A DNA stretch of 64,000 nucleotides from Margaritifera margaritifera (lineage: Eukaryota; Mollusca; Bivalvia; Unionida; Margaritiferidae), in assembly GCA_029931535.1 (NCBI GenBank), contig JAQPZY010001596.1, positions 1,304,001 to 1,368,000 on the forward strand. Reading direction: 5' to 3'. The translations under genes and the position numbers were made by a program. The notes beneath the pieces are model-generated. The model was not told where the DNA came from. It worked only from the letters and a program-made list of their open reading frames with translations, and did not search any database. Positions 1-12,210 of the stretch are shown here, piece after piece (the stretch's first letter is position 1; every line of letters begins with the position of its first letter).

Positions 1-1322
1 AAACGTTTTCAAAATATTCTCGAATATAATAAACTCATTCGTAATGCATGCAAAAAACAGAAGTTGTTAATGAAAGAATCACCACAACAGAAGAATAATT
101 TTCCTTCCTTTAAAGATAATATAGAAATCGGTTATGAAAATTTCCTTGATATGCAATAAAGTTTTTTTTTTTTTGTTTTTTTGTTTTCTCTCAAAATAAT
201 CCACGCACTCATGCAACGTACATACGAATGTGAACTAAATTTTCCTAAACCATTGTACAGCAACAAGAGTTAGTATAGATCTGATAAATTTTGACTATGA
301 TGTAAAATTTTAATATCATGCCTGTGTTCGTGATCATCATCATTCAAACCATTTTCCACAGAAAAGTCTTCAAAGTATTCTCACAGACTACAAACTCATT
401 CGTAACTCATGCAAAAGCATAAACCGTTATTGATTAACTGCCTAATAATTATTATAATTCATTTTTTTAAAAATGTAAACGTCAGTTATGAATAGTTTCT
501 TGACATGCATGATATAGTTTCTCTAAAATTATAAAAATGTTCCATGCGAAACAAATGATAAAATCTCAGTGTCATTGTATGCAGTAACAACTCTTTAAAG
601 CTTTTTGACATGCGCTTGTCAAATCAGGCAAACTAAGGTATTAAAATACCTGCAACATTATAATAGCATCAGGACCAGAAATAAATATGTAAAAATAATC
701 ACATTGAGAGAGAGAGAGAGAGAGGGGGGGGGGGAGAGAAGCTGGAGAGAGATACCTAAATATTTAAGCTTCAGTATGGTTAGGGTTGCACCAAAGGAGA
801 TGCTAGTGAAAAGCTTAATCATAAGTCTCTGAGAAGGTGGTGTGCAGTATAAATTAAGGCTCATGAAAAGATAAAAGAAAAACAAACAAACAAAAAAAGG
901 GGATGGGGGAATTTTATTACAACCTAAAGTATGTATAATCTGAAACTTTAATCAGCCATAAAACTGTGTCATTAGATAGAAGAGCACAGCATAAAAGACG
1001 AATCATTCAAGATTGGAAACTTCATCACTGAGGACACTTTGAACAGTATTTTCTAATATGTTTTATCTGAAGCAGAGTCTTGTTGATCTGAAGAATCCTA
1101 CTTTTAACGATCTTCAGTCTCTTGTTAGCACTCTTCCAAATAATATCCAGAAGGCATCACAGACTTGGTTACAGGAGTGTAAAGACTTCCTCACAACATG
1201 GGAACAGAAACTTCAGTGTCTTTTGAATTCCTGGCAGCAGACACAATGTCAGAATACTACCAATCAACAGGTCTTACATGATCTTGTAAAGGATTTTATG
1301 AAAGAACTCCCAAATCTGCATG
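1..1322 (+). repeat. Left arm of a large inverted duplication
   Basis: This stretch is the reverse complement of 3340-4662 with only a few mismatches and homopolymer or dinucleotide length changes (for example an 11 versus 12 G run near 724, and isolated substitutions near 900 and 991). Homology reaches base 1, so the arm may continue left of the window. It ends abruptly at 1322, inside the HEPN exon copy, where the sequence changes from the coding exon to unrelated DNA. The near identity means either a very recent duplication or a fold-back assembly artefact; the few differences favour a real second copy. Confidence 0.93.
1058..1322 (+). pseudogene. Truncated copy of the HEPN-family exon (first 88 codons)
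   Basis: The ATG at 1058 opens a frame identical for 88 residues (MFYLKQSLVD... to ...LPNLH) to the start of the minus-strand exon at 3604. After 1322 the frame runs into unrelated DNA and then a GT/AT microsatellite, with no plausible protein. The HEPN core, which lies around residue 235 of the full copy, is absent, so this is a fragment that cannot make the domain. The 5' flank back to base 1 is duplicated too, so any promoter within it is also present here. It points convergently toward the full copy. Confidence 0.88.
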
Positions 1323-1427
1323 TCATACTGTGGTTCATTAGAATTCAGCACATAACACAGCTGGCAGTTAAGGATCCCAATTGCGGTGTCATAATAAGGG
1401 ATAGATGCATATATGCATGTATATATG

Positions 1428-1447
1428 TATGTGTGTGTGTGTGTGGG

Positions 1448-1508
<61 letters not shown>
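1428..1508. repeat. (GT)n/(AT)n compound microsatellite
   Basis: A short GT run is followed by about 30 AT dinucleotides just inside the left-arm breakpoint. It encodes only spurious Ile-Tyr repeats on both strands. Confidence 0.95.
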
Positions 1509-1511
<3 letters not shown>

Positions 1512-2482
1512 ACTAGGTTTATGACTCTTGGAACAGCACAGTGGTGAAGATGAGAGAATGATATACGTACATGTTCACATCATATTAAAAATGTACACCT
1601 ACAAATTACTTGCAGTATAACCTGCCAACACATGGTTAAATACCCAACAAATACGTTTTGCATGTTTTCTACTTTAAGCTTTATACTTTGTAGATCAGCT
1701 GTAGCCCATGGAACACTACAGTCACTGTGGTTTTCGTAAGCCAATTACTTGTGATAAGTATGTCGAGTTTTTACAATACAGTGTATCTGGGGTATGCACC
1801 AATTTCATTTTTTTTTACCATATTACCGGCAAAACTGATGAAAGATATTAGCCAGTATAATTTTTAAAGTTTTACAATAGTGTTCATGAATGGCAACAAA
1901 ACTTCCAAGTATAAAACCATTCTTTACAAGTTGGATCTACCTTTCAGCAGTTGGGACGGTCAGTTATGGATGTGTATTTTGGGAGGAACTAGATTAAATA
2001 AAGAATTTGAGTGAAATTCTTGCATCCCCTAGGAACACTGTTGTGAAGTAATTGTAAAAATGCCAATATACCTATCACTATTGGCTTTTCGGAGACAAGA
2101 GTGCCTGAAGTGTCCCATCAGCTACAAATACTCTTTTACAAAGTGTAAAGCTTAAAAGAGAAAATAATCAATGCTTGTAACTGTCTGGCATTTAGCACCA
2201 TGTTTAGAATATATTAAGCACATAATCGTTTTTCACACATAGTCATTTGATCATCAATGTCTATGGTTATCTCTGGTGAAGATTATCTGCCAAGTTTCAA
2301 CACAATCCATGGAATTTTTTGACTACTTGCATACAAAAGAATTTCATGACAGGGACAGATGTTCCAACCTAATGCTTTATCTCCGTGCCATATGGTGGGG
2401 CAGAAAAAGGGAGAAGGGTACATTTAATTACTGTAAGGCATATGCATGTAACATTAGATACTTGCCCCACATAATTATGTTC
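1509..2482. other. Spacer DNA between the duplication arms, no gene seen
   Basis: AT-rich single-copy-looking DNA with only short spurious frames. It would be the first part of the intron downstream of the minus-strand HEPN exon, whose donor lies at 2517-2516. No convincing second exon was found here. Confidence 0.5.
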
Positions 2483-2517
2483 TTAAAAATGTACAGCTGT
2501 GAATATACCATACTGAC

Positions 2518-3604
2518 CTGTAACAAGCGCAGACTTCTGTGCATCTGTAAATTGTGATTGTCCATGCTGTAAGTTCTGAACATCACGCTGTAAACTTTCT
2601 ACCATGCCGATATAATGACAGACTTTTCCCTCTGTTGCTTGACTCCTGGATGATATCTCTGAAATTTCAGCTGCAAGTTCACTTTTACACCACATGCTTA
2701 ATTGTACTTTGTAGGGTTGTTCTCGCTGTGGATCAATTGGGTCAACTTTCAGAGTGTCAACTTTTTGTGTCATCTCTGTAACAAAGTCACTGCCACAAAC
2801 AGAAGCAAGGCGATGGAGCGATATCACAGTTTTTCCCATTAATGCATCATACAGATCTTGCGTTAACTTTGTGGGATAAATATGAGCAACAAATGTGTTC
2901 CTGCAGTTTCTGAGTCTCATAATGTCGGTACCAGTACAGATATCATTGTCAGAATGGTCCTTTACAAGCCAACCCATTTCTGGAGGACAGACAGAACATA
3001 CTTCTCTCAACAATGCTGCAAGAAGTGTGATGTCAAATTCTTGTAGGTTTGGGAAACCCTGATTTGGATATAAAATGGAGAACTGAGGTTCTGTCAAAAT
3101 TTTCTTCTTTTTTAAATTTTGAAGTTTGCTTTGCACAGAACATAGAAAGTCTCTAAGTCTATGGCACTGAAAGGTTGGACAACTGTCAAGGTGTCGTACC
3201 CAGAGCCTCAACACTTCCTGATAATCATAATCTGGAGACCCAGGTAAACTTCCTAATTCCTGTGACCATTTGGTTAATAATGCTTGTAAATCCTGGTTCC
3301 AAGATCCAAACAAACTCTGCATCTGAGGTTCACAGGTACCATGCAGATTTGGGAGTTCTTTCATAAAATCCTTTACAAGATCATGTAAGACCTGTTGATT
3401 GGTAGTATTCTGACATTGTGTCTGCTGCCAGGAATTCAAAAGACACTGAAGTTTCTGTTCCCATGTTGTGAGGAAGTCTTTACACTCCTGTAACCAAGTC
3501 TGTGATGCCTTCTGGATATTATTTGGAAGAGTGCTAACAAGAGACTGAAGATCGTTAAAAGTAGGATTCTTCAGATCAACAAGACTCTGCTTCAGATAAA
3601 ACAT
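2518..3604 (-). CDS. DZIP3-like HEPN domain protein, N-terminal coding exon
   Basis: An open exon of 362 codons plus one base. The frame stays open past 2518, but TTACAG|GTCAGT is a good splice donor at 2518/2517, so I end the exon there in phase 1. Residues 1-150 are helix-rich with repeated W, Q and L residues (no known name). Residues about 180-270 look like a HEPN/DZIP3-like domain: a Leu-rich helix (about 190-203), then LRNCRNTFVAH (231-241), which fits the HEPN R-N-x4-H catalytic pattern (R235, N236, H241), then a helix around LYDALMGKTVISLHRLAS. HEPN domains are RNases or helical adaptors; in bivalves this type is often joined to NACHT or death-fold modules. The end (about 330-360) looks coiled-coil. 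Downstream exons are not visible and may lie left of the window. The HEPN call rests on motif and helix pattern only. Confidence 0.72.
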
Positions 3605-4662
3605 ATTAGAAAATACTGTTCAAAGTGTCCTCAGTGATGAAGTTTCCAATCTTGAATGATTTGTCTTTTATGCTGTGCTCTTCTATCTAATGACACAGTT
3701 TTATGGCTGATTAAAGTTTCAGATTATACATACTTTAGGTTGTAATAAAATTCCCCCATCCCGTTTTTTTGTTTGTTTGTTTTTCTTTTATCTTTTCATG
3801 AGCCTTAATTTATACTGCACACCACCTTCTCAGAGACTTATGATTAAGCTTTTCACTAGCATCTCCTTTGGTGCAACCCTAACCATACTGAAGCTTAAAT
3901 ATTTAGGTATCTCTCTCCAGCTTCTCTCCCCCCCCCCCCTCTCTCTCTCTCTCTCTCAATGTGATTATTTTTACATATTTATTTCTGGTCCTGATGCTAT
4001 TATAATGTTGCAGGTATTTTAATACCTTAGTTTGCCTGATTTGACAAGCGCATGTCAAAAAGCTTTAAAGAGTTGTTACTGCATACAATGACACTGAGAT
4101 TTTATCATTTGTTTCGCATGGAACATTTTTATAATTTTAGAGAAACTATATCATGCATGTCAAGAAACTATTCATAACTGACGTTTACATTTTTAAAAAA
4201 ATGAATTATAATAATTATTAGGCAGTTAATCAATAACGGTTTATGCTTTTGCATGAGTTACGAATGAGTTTGTAGTCTGTGAGAATACTTTGAAGACTTT
4301 TCTGTGGAAAATGGTTTGAATGATGATGATCACGAACACAGGCATGATATTAAAATTTTACATCATAGTCAAAATTTATCAGATCTATACTAACTCTTGT
4401 TGCTGTACAATGGTTTAGGAAAATTTAGTTCACATTCGTATGTACGTTGCATGAGTGCGTGGATTATTTTGAGAGAAAACAAAAAAACAAAAAAAAAAAA
4501 ACTTTATTGCATATCAAGGAAATTTTCATAACCGATTTCTATATTATCTTTAAAGGAAGGAAAATTATTCTTCTGTTGTGGTGATTCTTTCATTAACAAC
4601 TTCTGTTTTTTGCATGCATTACGAATGAGTTTATTATATTCGAGAATATTTTGAAAACGTTT
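3340..4662 (-). repeat. Right arm of the large inverted duplication
   Basis: Reverse complement of 1-1322. Base 1 pairs with 4662 and base 1322 with 3340; the spacer is about 2.0 kb. The arm contains the first 88 codons of the HEPN exon plus about 1.06 kb of its 5' flank, including a GA/G-rich tract (3927-3958). Beyond 4662 single-copy DNA begins. Confidence 0.93.
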
Positions 4663-4799
4663 TCAAGGATAACTATTTGAATGATGATGAGGAGGACAAT
4701 TTTGGGGGGATCCATTTTGGATGTTCATAATAGCAGTTTCTTGTATCCAGCTTAGCTTAGGAACCAGTTTGAAAAGCATCCATTCAAAAGGTGGTCACA

Positions 4800-4988
4800 G
4801 GCATGGGACAGCTTGGTTTGGTTTGGTGTTTTACCAAACTGCAACACAAGGAAATACAATGTAAGTGCCTTGCACATGATCACACAAGAGTAGCTGACCA
4901 GGGCTAATCCGATGTTAGGATTTGAACCCACACCCTTTCGGTCTCGTGTCCGGTGTCCGACACTCTAACTACTGCGCCACTTTGGCTC
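4800..4988 (-). mobile_element. tRNA-derived SINE
   Basis: On the minus strand from about 4988 the sequence reads like a tRNA head: a box-A-like TGGCGCAGTAGTTAGAGTG near 4981-4963 and a clear box B GGTTCAAATCC at 4928-4918, with a tRNA-like spacing. It continues into a non-tRNA body (to about 4800) and is not a foldable mature tRNA gene. Transcription would be by RNA polymerase III. Family not identified. Confidence 0.75.
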
Positions 4989-5085
4989 ATGCGTACATTA
5001 GATGCCTCATATAACAGGCAGAGGATGGAGGGAAAAAATAATTATATTACTTTTCTCTACACTTGCTTGCTCCATTGACAACAGG

Positions 5086-5176
<91 letters not shown>
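5086..5176. repeat. (GATA)n/(GACA)n microsatellite
   Basis: About 22 tetranucleotide units, interrupted by a short GACA stretch. Its left flank (5040-5085, read on the minus strand) resembles the flank of the TCTA/TCTG array at 56.1-56.4 kb. Confidence 0.97.
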
Positions 5177-5589
5177 GCATGTAGATAGATTCATAAAGAT
5201 ACAAAGTTTACAATGCGTGCATGCATGTATGTATGTATATATGTTCTAGTAAGCACGGAAGGACAAAAATATAAACTGGAACAGTATAATTTACTATACT
5301 GGTCATGTGCAACAAAACAGCCAAACTTGGAACTTAGAGATAATTAAATAATCAAAATATGCATTTTACAATCTATAGTGAGCAATCCAAGTCGTATACA
5401 ACTAAACAAGCAAATTCACATAATTTTTGTTCCCGCTTATTTAGGTAAAGTCATAATAAGGTATTGAGTGATGAAATCTGTGACCTTTGTTACACAGCCG
5501 TAGAGTTTCTAAGCAGACATGGAAAATAACAAAAGTTCATGTCTCTATCTTAAAGGGCATTTGAGTAAAATGCATAAAGGGGAAGGAAA

Positions 5590-6760
5590 TTGATCAGTGA
5601 CTTTGATCTTGATTGTAATACAGGAGATGCCAACAAAAAGAGAAACACAAGTGTCCCAAAGTATATCCCCGAAACTCAAACAGCTTTTAAGATATAAAGC
5701 AGAAAGAAAAGCAACCATGAAATATACACTTTTGACCTTGACTTTAAAGGTAGGACTCAAAATGTGGAACACAACACAGTTTCTAGTAACAAAATACAAG
5801 TACACCAAATTTAATTAATTTCTCTTAACACCTCATAACTTATGGAGTGGAAGGGAAACTATTACTGAGAACAAAATTATTGAAATTGACCTTATATCTA
5901 TGAAGATAGGATCTTCAATGTGGTATATGACAAATATACAAGTTTCACCCCTTAATTTCAAAAGGATGTAAATTTAGAGATAGCACAAAGGAAAAAGTAA
6001 AATACTGACTCATGACTCTGATCTTAAAGACAGGACTACCAATGTGGTATGTGACACACCTGCTAATGATAATGTATACATATACCAAGTTTCATCTCTG
6101 AATTTCAAACTGCTCTCAAGTTGCAGTGAGGACACAAAAGTATGATGGAAAACTTAAGATATTGATCCATAACCATGACCTAGAAGATAGGACCCACAAT
6201 GTGACAGAGGTGAACACTTGCTAATGATAATGTACAAGCATATCAAGAGTCATCCCTAAAGCAGCAACGGTTGTAAAGTGTTAGAGCAGATAATAAAATG
6301 CAATGGAATACATAAAATTTTACCCCTTGACCTTCAAGGTAACGCCCATTTTATGATTCGTTACATATGTACTAATCATGCTGTACAAGTATACCAGGTT
6401 TCATCCCTAATCTCAAATGACTTGAATGTTATAGAGTAAAAAAAGAAGTGTGAGGAAAACTTTTAAAATATTGAGCGATGACCTTGACCTTGATGATAGG
6501 ACTCTTTAATTTGGTATGCAACCAACATTCTATTGATGATGTATAAGTATACCAAGTTTCATTCACCTAATCTCAAATGCTTGGAATGGAAAGTGTGAGG
6601 ATAAACATAAATATATTTAGCCTTGACCTTAACCTTGAATATAGGACCCCCGATGTTATATGCTACACACCTTTTAATGATAATGTATGAACATACCAAG
6701 TTTCATCCCATAATCGAAGTGTTAATGGCTTTAAAGTTAAAGAGTGGAAATGAAAGTGTG
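5590..6760 (+). repeat. Degenerate ~145-155-bp tandem array
   Basis: Eight or so diverged copies of a unit containing a 'tgaccttgacctt' stretch, then 'aggac..caatgtggtatg', then 'taatgataatgtacaagtat' and 'accaagtttcatccc'. Copies are recognisable near 5595, 5735, 5890, 6010, 6165, 6320, 6480 and 6620. Each carries different stops and indels, so it is non-coding. Confidence 0.85.
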
Positions 6761-7089
6761 ACGAACGGAAATGCAGATTCTAATTTTTTCCCCACTTTTC
6801 GATAAAAGGCGTAGAACAAAAAGAGGAAATTACTCAAATGAAACATTATAATCAGACATGTTTGCACTTTACATAAAATTCACCATGGAAGTGTAAGGCT
6901 ATGTCCTTCGTAATATTATCAGTTACGTTTTTCAAAATGAACATGAAGAAGAAATATTCTGCCAAAAAATAATAATATAATTTGAACATGGCAAGTCACA
7001 ACCCTTGATCTATGCCTTGATAGTGACTGCCGAAATGTCAGCAAAGAACAAGAATTTATTGTATTCATACATTTAGAAGCTTTAATAAA

Positions 7090-7430
7090 ACATGCATAGA
7101 TAGAGTCCAATTTGATTGGAAATTGTATATAATGGGTCTTAAATTGTGTATAGATAGGTAGAGTGGAATTTTATTATATGATTCTCTATACACAATTTAC
7201 AATGTTTATAGATAGAGTCTAATTTGATTATAAAATCATTTATATACAATTTACAATATGTGTAGGCGGAGTCTAAACTGATTGTAAATTGTATATAAGG
7301 ATCTTACAATGTGTATAGGCATTGTAGAATTTGATTGCATATTGTATGTAGCGGATTTTAGAGTGTGTAGAGACAGTGTCTAATCTGATTGCAAACTGTA
7401 TAAAGAGGATGTTATAAATTGTTACGACTT
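7090..7430 (+). repeat. Degenerate ~60-65-bp tandem repeat
   Basis: Five or so diverged copies of a unit built on 'atagatagagtctaatttga' followed by 'ttgtatataa' and 'acaatgtgtata'. No coding potential. Confidence 0.8.
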
Positions 7431-7570
7431 GGGGTAATGTAACAAAAGAAAAGACTCAAACAAGCTTTCAAGATTTAAAGTACAAATATTTAATTTCCTA
7501 AAATATTAAAATATTTCAACAAACAATTAAAGTGAAAGAATTAAAATAACTTACAGTATAGAATATCCTT
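7421..7570 (-). repeat. LTR-like end related to the 59 and 61 kb repeats
   Basis: The sequence starts TGTTACGACTT and continues with ATGTAACA-AAAGAAAAG, a T-rich 'aatttc' stretch and 'aacttacagta'. The reverse complement of the right ends of the repeats at 58630-59046 and 60575-61012 has the same blocks in the same order. It is probably one end of a dispersed LTR-like element; the other end (perhaps near 8160, TAATGTTACA) is uncertain and no target duplication was found. Confidence 0.4.
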
Positions 7571-8381
7571 AAAAGTCCTAAATTGTTCAAAAGTTCACTG
7601 ATCTGGAAGTTAATCCAAATGTTCTGAATGAAACCTTTGCTGTACTAATGTGTTAATAAGAATCAAGTATATCCGAGTTTTATAAATTCCATATAGTCTT
7701 TGTGAATATGGAATAACACAAGTTCTAGAAATGTTTCCGATAATTCCACGGAGCTGTATGATTATTAAAGTTTAAGAAACAGTACTAATCCAGAATGTAC
7801 TGTATACTGATATATCACACAAGTAGAATATCCCACATACAAAATTAACCAAATTCGTTTATGACCTCTCAATCCAGTGTAGCTATGAAGAATGCTAAAA
7901 TGCTGCTATTAATCCTATAATATAGTCTCTTACTACGCAGAATCAAAATAAAACCCATTACGTCTTTGATAAACAACGGGGTATTTCGAAATATTACAAC
8001 CCTCTTTGAACCAATCAGAAACTAGGTTATGCGTGACATCGCCAAAGTGCTTTTACACTAACATTATTAACAGTCAATAACGTATTGACTCTGAAGAATC
8101 ATAGAATCTAGGTCAGAAGTTCATTCCTCACGCTAAATCACGTGATATACTAATGTTACAAGCAACAATTCTTCCCATGACCTAATGTACTGAGTCACAT
8201 TGAAATACCATATATGTACTTTCTGCAAGATGACAGCTGTTAGACTATTATGCAGAGATCATAAACCTATACAATTATTTAAAAACGAAATAATACATAA
8301 TTCCGTAACAACATGTTTAAGATTATGTTTTACTCATCATATAATATTCATAACTTTGCATAACTTAATGACATTGCAATG

Positions 8382-8610
8382 CAGTGGCGGCGTGAAGGTT
8401 CGAGGCGCCTGGGGGCAATGTTCATTAGTGGCGTCCCTACTTTGCCACAGAGAACAGTTTGTATGTCAGTTGCAAACTTCCAACCCACCTCCTCCATCTA
8501 AGCCCCGGTTTCAGCTGCAAAGAAAAAGCTACCGACAGCGCCCCCCTCCTCACCCGGTGCACGGGGGCAATTGACCCCTCCCTGACCCACCCACCCTCAC
8601 GCCACCACCG
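8382..8610 (+). mobile_element. Non-autonomous hAT element (MITE), 229 bp
   Basis: Terminal inverted repeats CAGTGGCGGCGTGA (left) and, as reverse complement of the right end, CGGTGGTGGCGTGA. The element is flanked by a perfect 8-bp target duplication TTGCAATG (8374-8381 and 8611-8618). CAGTGGCGG-type ends with 8-bp duplications are the hAT signature. The interior is GC-rich compared with its surroundings and has no transposase, so it would depend on a transposase elsewhere. Confidence 0.92.
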
Positions 8611-8618
8611 TTGCAATG

Positions 8619-10640
8619 TGAAGGTATTAAATTTTATACCACAGTGTCGTAAATGATTTTTATGATATGATATTATCAAGCCAATAAAGGTGAACATTAT
8701 GTGATAAATCAAACTATGAAATGGGTCAAATTTCTGTATTGCAAGTCTTGGCAATCCAAAGTTTAAATTCCTTCTTTTAAAAATGTCCAGTGAACTGAAA
8801 ACAATCATATTGTATTAGCACATAACAAAATATACAGATTTTTTGGTTCCCAAGCTGCTAACATTTCTGAGAAGTATTTCATGGAATTCTCAACAATAAC
8901 GCTCATTTATTGTGAAATGCTGCTATGTGATATTACATACGAAATATCTAAAAACCAAAATATTGTATCAGTAACGTCATTAGACACATATAGGTTATCA
9001 ATAAAATAACTTGATCTGGGAGCTTGTATTGCGTCCCATTTGATGGCTGAAAGAGATCAAATCTTGCTTGACCCAAAGGGTCGAGTGTAATTCAATGTCC
9101 TTCCGCTATCAAACAAGACAAGACACAAGTATCCAGATCTTTCTTATATACCTTAAACAATTATTTCATAATAAAAAGATAAGATTTATATTATTGTTGT
9201 TCTTTTACTTTAATTCCATCCATCTACTCACAATGTACATTGTGTCTAACAATGGTGTAACTGTTACAGGACCGTTGTTAGGCAACATTATCCTTAATAT
9301 GAGGGAATCTAAATCTGTATCATTTAACACATCTGATGCAAGGTTTCTGATCAGTCTTTGGGAAAAGTAGCCTTTATCATGAGTTGTATAATGATGGGTA
9401 TATAATAAAATGTATATTTGGGAAGACTCTATTTAGATTCTATTCAGTAGCTGCAGTATGATCACAAGTGGAAAAGTTTTAGCCAGGAGTAATCAAATAA
9501 AAATGTTAGTGTACTGGCGGACCAAATAGTGTATTTTTGACACATAATTTTATAATCTGAAGGATAACATAAAAAATGAAATATTCCTTTAATACTTTTT
9601 CAACGTACAGTTTGTTTTTCTCTTATTTTTCACAAAAAACTAACTATTCTCACAAAATTCCTTTGTAAAAGTTTCCTTTTCTTTAGTTGTCAACTCATCC
9701 TCCTCCCATTTATTGTCCTTTTATCAATGTGTCATTTCCACTAAAATATATTTATTCTACTTTTTCATCAATATGCATTTATTCTATTTTCATGTCCTTG
9801 TCTTCCCATTTTATTGCCCTTCACCAATCTGTAATTTTCTACCCAAACATTAATTTATTTTCCCGGCTTAAGGTGACTTTTTTACACTGAACATCTGTAC
9901 AAAAAAAAAAAAAAAAAGTTTTAAACCCATGTATAGGTGCAAAAGTTGTCCCCGACTGTAAAGATTCTCATTATATCATTGTCAATCTGACAGCGCGGGG
10001 TATGGTCCTGGATGCCATTGAATTAGTTAAATTTTGCTTTATCATTGCTCACTGAATTTAGTTTTGGCTAACCGGAACAAATTATAATGTGTTTTATGCA
10101 CAGTTATAGCAAAACCTTATTGGAACACTTCAGTATACAATGGCTGCATACTTATAGATGGGTCACTTTATTGCTGCCATGAAGAATGTTGTAAAGAAGG
10201 GAGCACTGTACTATATTCAAAGGTTTCACTGTATACCATCTATCGGAAATTACCTAAGTGAATAAAAAATATTACAAAAACATATTTCAAAATGTGACAA
10301 CCAAAGCTGAAAAAAATAACACTGACTGTACTTAATATTGGTGCTATAAATACATTTGTATACATTTTCAAATACAAAATTAAAATAACCATTCAAGAAA
10401 TTAAATGCATAAGATTCTGATGTATGCTGAAAAATGTTATGAAAAATATACGAAATACAATCAATATACTTGTTTTTTTTGGAACCGTTAAAACTAATAA
10501 ACCAAAATTAAAAAGACGTAATATCTGTCAAAGTCAAAATTACAAAAATGAATAAATCATGGCAGTGTTTTGACATACGTTTGCTCTTCAGCAGAAAAGT
10601 GTATATGAGCTAAACAAAAGTATGCTCAAGTTATTGAAAA
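8619..10640. other. Intergenic DNA, no gene recognised
   Basis: AT-rich with homopolymers (an A run at 9901-9917) and short spurious frames. No domain, RNA gene or clear repeat was recognised. Confidence 0.5.
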
Positions 10641-10641
10641 G

Positions 10642-10860
10642 ATGCTTAAGTATTTCTTGATACAAGTGTTTGTCTTCAAGGTGAATACGGTTTCTAGTAA
10701 ACATTTTACTATTATTACTACAATCACTGCCACTAAATATGATACAACACAGTTTGCTACAACTTGGTTTAAAACTATATACCTTCCTAGAAAAGTAAAA
10801 TTGATGTTTTCTGATTCAAACACACTAATACAATTGCTATGCTGTGTACTAGTTTATGTT
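10642..10860 (+). repeat. Dispersed repeat, copy related to 52.19-52.36 kb
   Basis: The segment matches the reverse complement of about 52190-52350 and, in part, of 51780-51835: blocks 'acaagtgttt', 'tttaaaact.tatac.ttcc' and 'gtaaaatt.a...tttctga' occur in the same order. The apparent 100-codon frame here is similar to a frame in the other copy only because the DNA is related; I do not call a gene. Confidence 0.65.
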
Positions 10861-10949
10861 TTCCATAGGCAAGAAAATGATTATTATGTAAACAACAAAA
10901 AATATATCATACAAATGATGTTCAACATTCCAATATCCATGTAAAACGA

Positions 10950-12200
10950 GTTTTGTTTTATAAATTAAACCTTAAGACCAAATGAGCTTATGTTGTGGCT
11001 CTATGACTGTTGTACCTCGTGTCTTTTAAGTTTTTCTCAAAAACCACTGTACCAATTTTAAACATTTTTGGCTGAGAGCATCCGTACATCCTACATAAGG
11101 GTTTTTAAATTTATACATATGAAGTCAATCTGGTATCAAATATGAAAGGCAGTACTAAATAGAGAATAAAACTTCAAATGACTTTATAATATCAGTAATA
11201 CATGTCTGTTGCTGTTGCGTAGCTGGCACTTTTCCAGATGGAAAATAGCCAGACCGTATGATGAGAATTCATCCTTCCATAGGGTGAACCAGATGTTCTA
11301 GAACACTAGGTCGCCCCTGGTCCACCCCACAGATACCTTGCCCATATGTACTGTCCTTCGTTCTTTTTTTTTGTCACAGACTTAAATGGCTGCTTTATTT
11401 ATGTCAAAGAAGAATCACCTTCGCTTCATGTTAATGTAGCAATTTTACTTATTCCTTATGTGCATCATCTTTGTCGTGTGGAATTACCCCTGATCAAGAA
11501 TTGTCTCTGTTCAAATTGAGCTCTCTCTCTCTCGAGTTATTCACAATTTGTTCTGGTACACATTTGTGTACTAGCTTGCATTTTAATATCTCACCCCACA
11601 AGGTTGTTAACATACTAATTTTGTTGAGAATTATTTCTAGGTAGGGTAGTTATTTAGTTAAAATATCCATATCCTTGTCTTATTGGGTCTAAAGACTCAT
11701 TTTGATTCATTTTATTATTTCATTACAATTAACTAATCATCATAACTCACCTTCCTTTACTGTGAATTGTGCTATTTTTATAACTCAGAAAAGCAGGTCG
11801 CACACCACTTTTTCTCTTTATATTGTGTGTTTGGTTATCGACAACTGGTTCGTTCTCATGATCCCTTTTTTGGTTATTGACCACCAGTTCATTCTCATTA
11901 TCCCTTTTTATTAGCAGTCTTGCCAACTGGTTTTTTGCTGATTTTAGTCATCCTCAACTTTCGATTAAGTCTGCCTAGCTTCATTATCTTATGTAATCTT
12001 CAGTACTCACCTTAGCATTGCTTACCTTTTTGCATTAAAGCATCGGTAATTGTTTTAATTCTTTGAAACAATTCTTAGGTACAGTTAGTTTTTGCTGCTA
12101 TCATATTTAGTATAAACTTAATCCATGCAAATACCTTTTTTTTTTTACATATACTTGCATATAAGTTTTTTTAATAAATCTTCTGTTCAGCGTTCTTTTA
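10950..12200. other. Intergenic DNA with low-level repeat character
   Basis: About 11025-11110 contains a 'tttctcaaaaaccactgtac' / 'tttggctgagagcatcc' stretch of a type I associate with molluscan interspersed repeats (from memory, unverified). No gene recognised. Confidence 0.4.
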
Positions 12201-12210
12201 CACTAACGTC

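Noticed and set aside
1274..1510. Tyr/Ile-repeat frames on both strands
   Set aside because: They are translations of the AT/GT microsatellite.
4915..4988. A genuine tRNA gene on the minus strand
   Set aside because: Boxes A and B are present but the arms do not pair well and the sequence runs into a SINE body.
7421..8160. A complete solo LTR (TG...CA)
   Set aside because: The right end is not matched by any other copy and no target duplication flanks it; only the left end is kept as a feature.
10642..10944. 100-codon frame similar to a minus-strand frame at 52106-52366
   Set aside because: The similarity follows from shared repeat DNA; a third copy at 51.8 kb has no such frame and no domain is recognisable.
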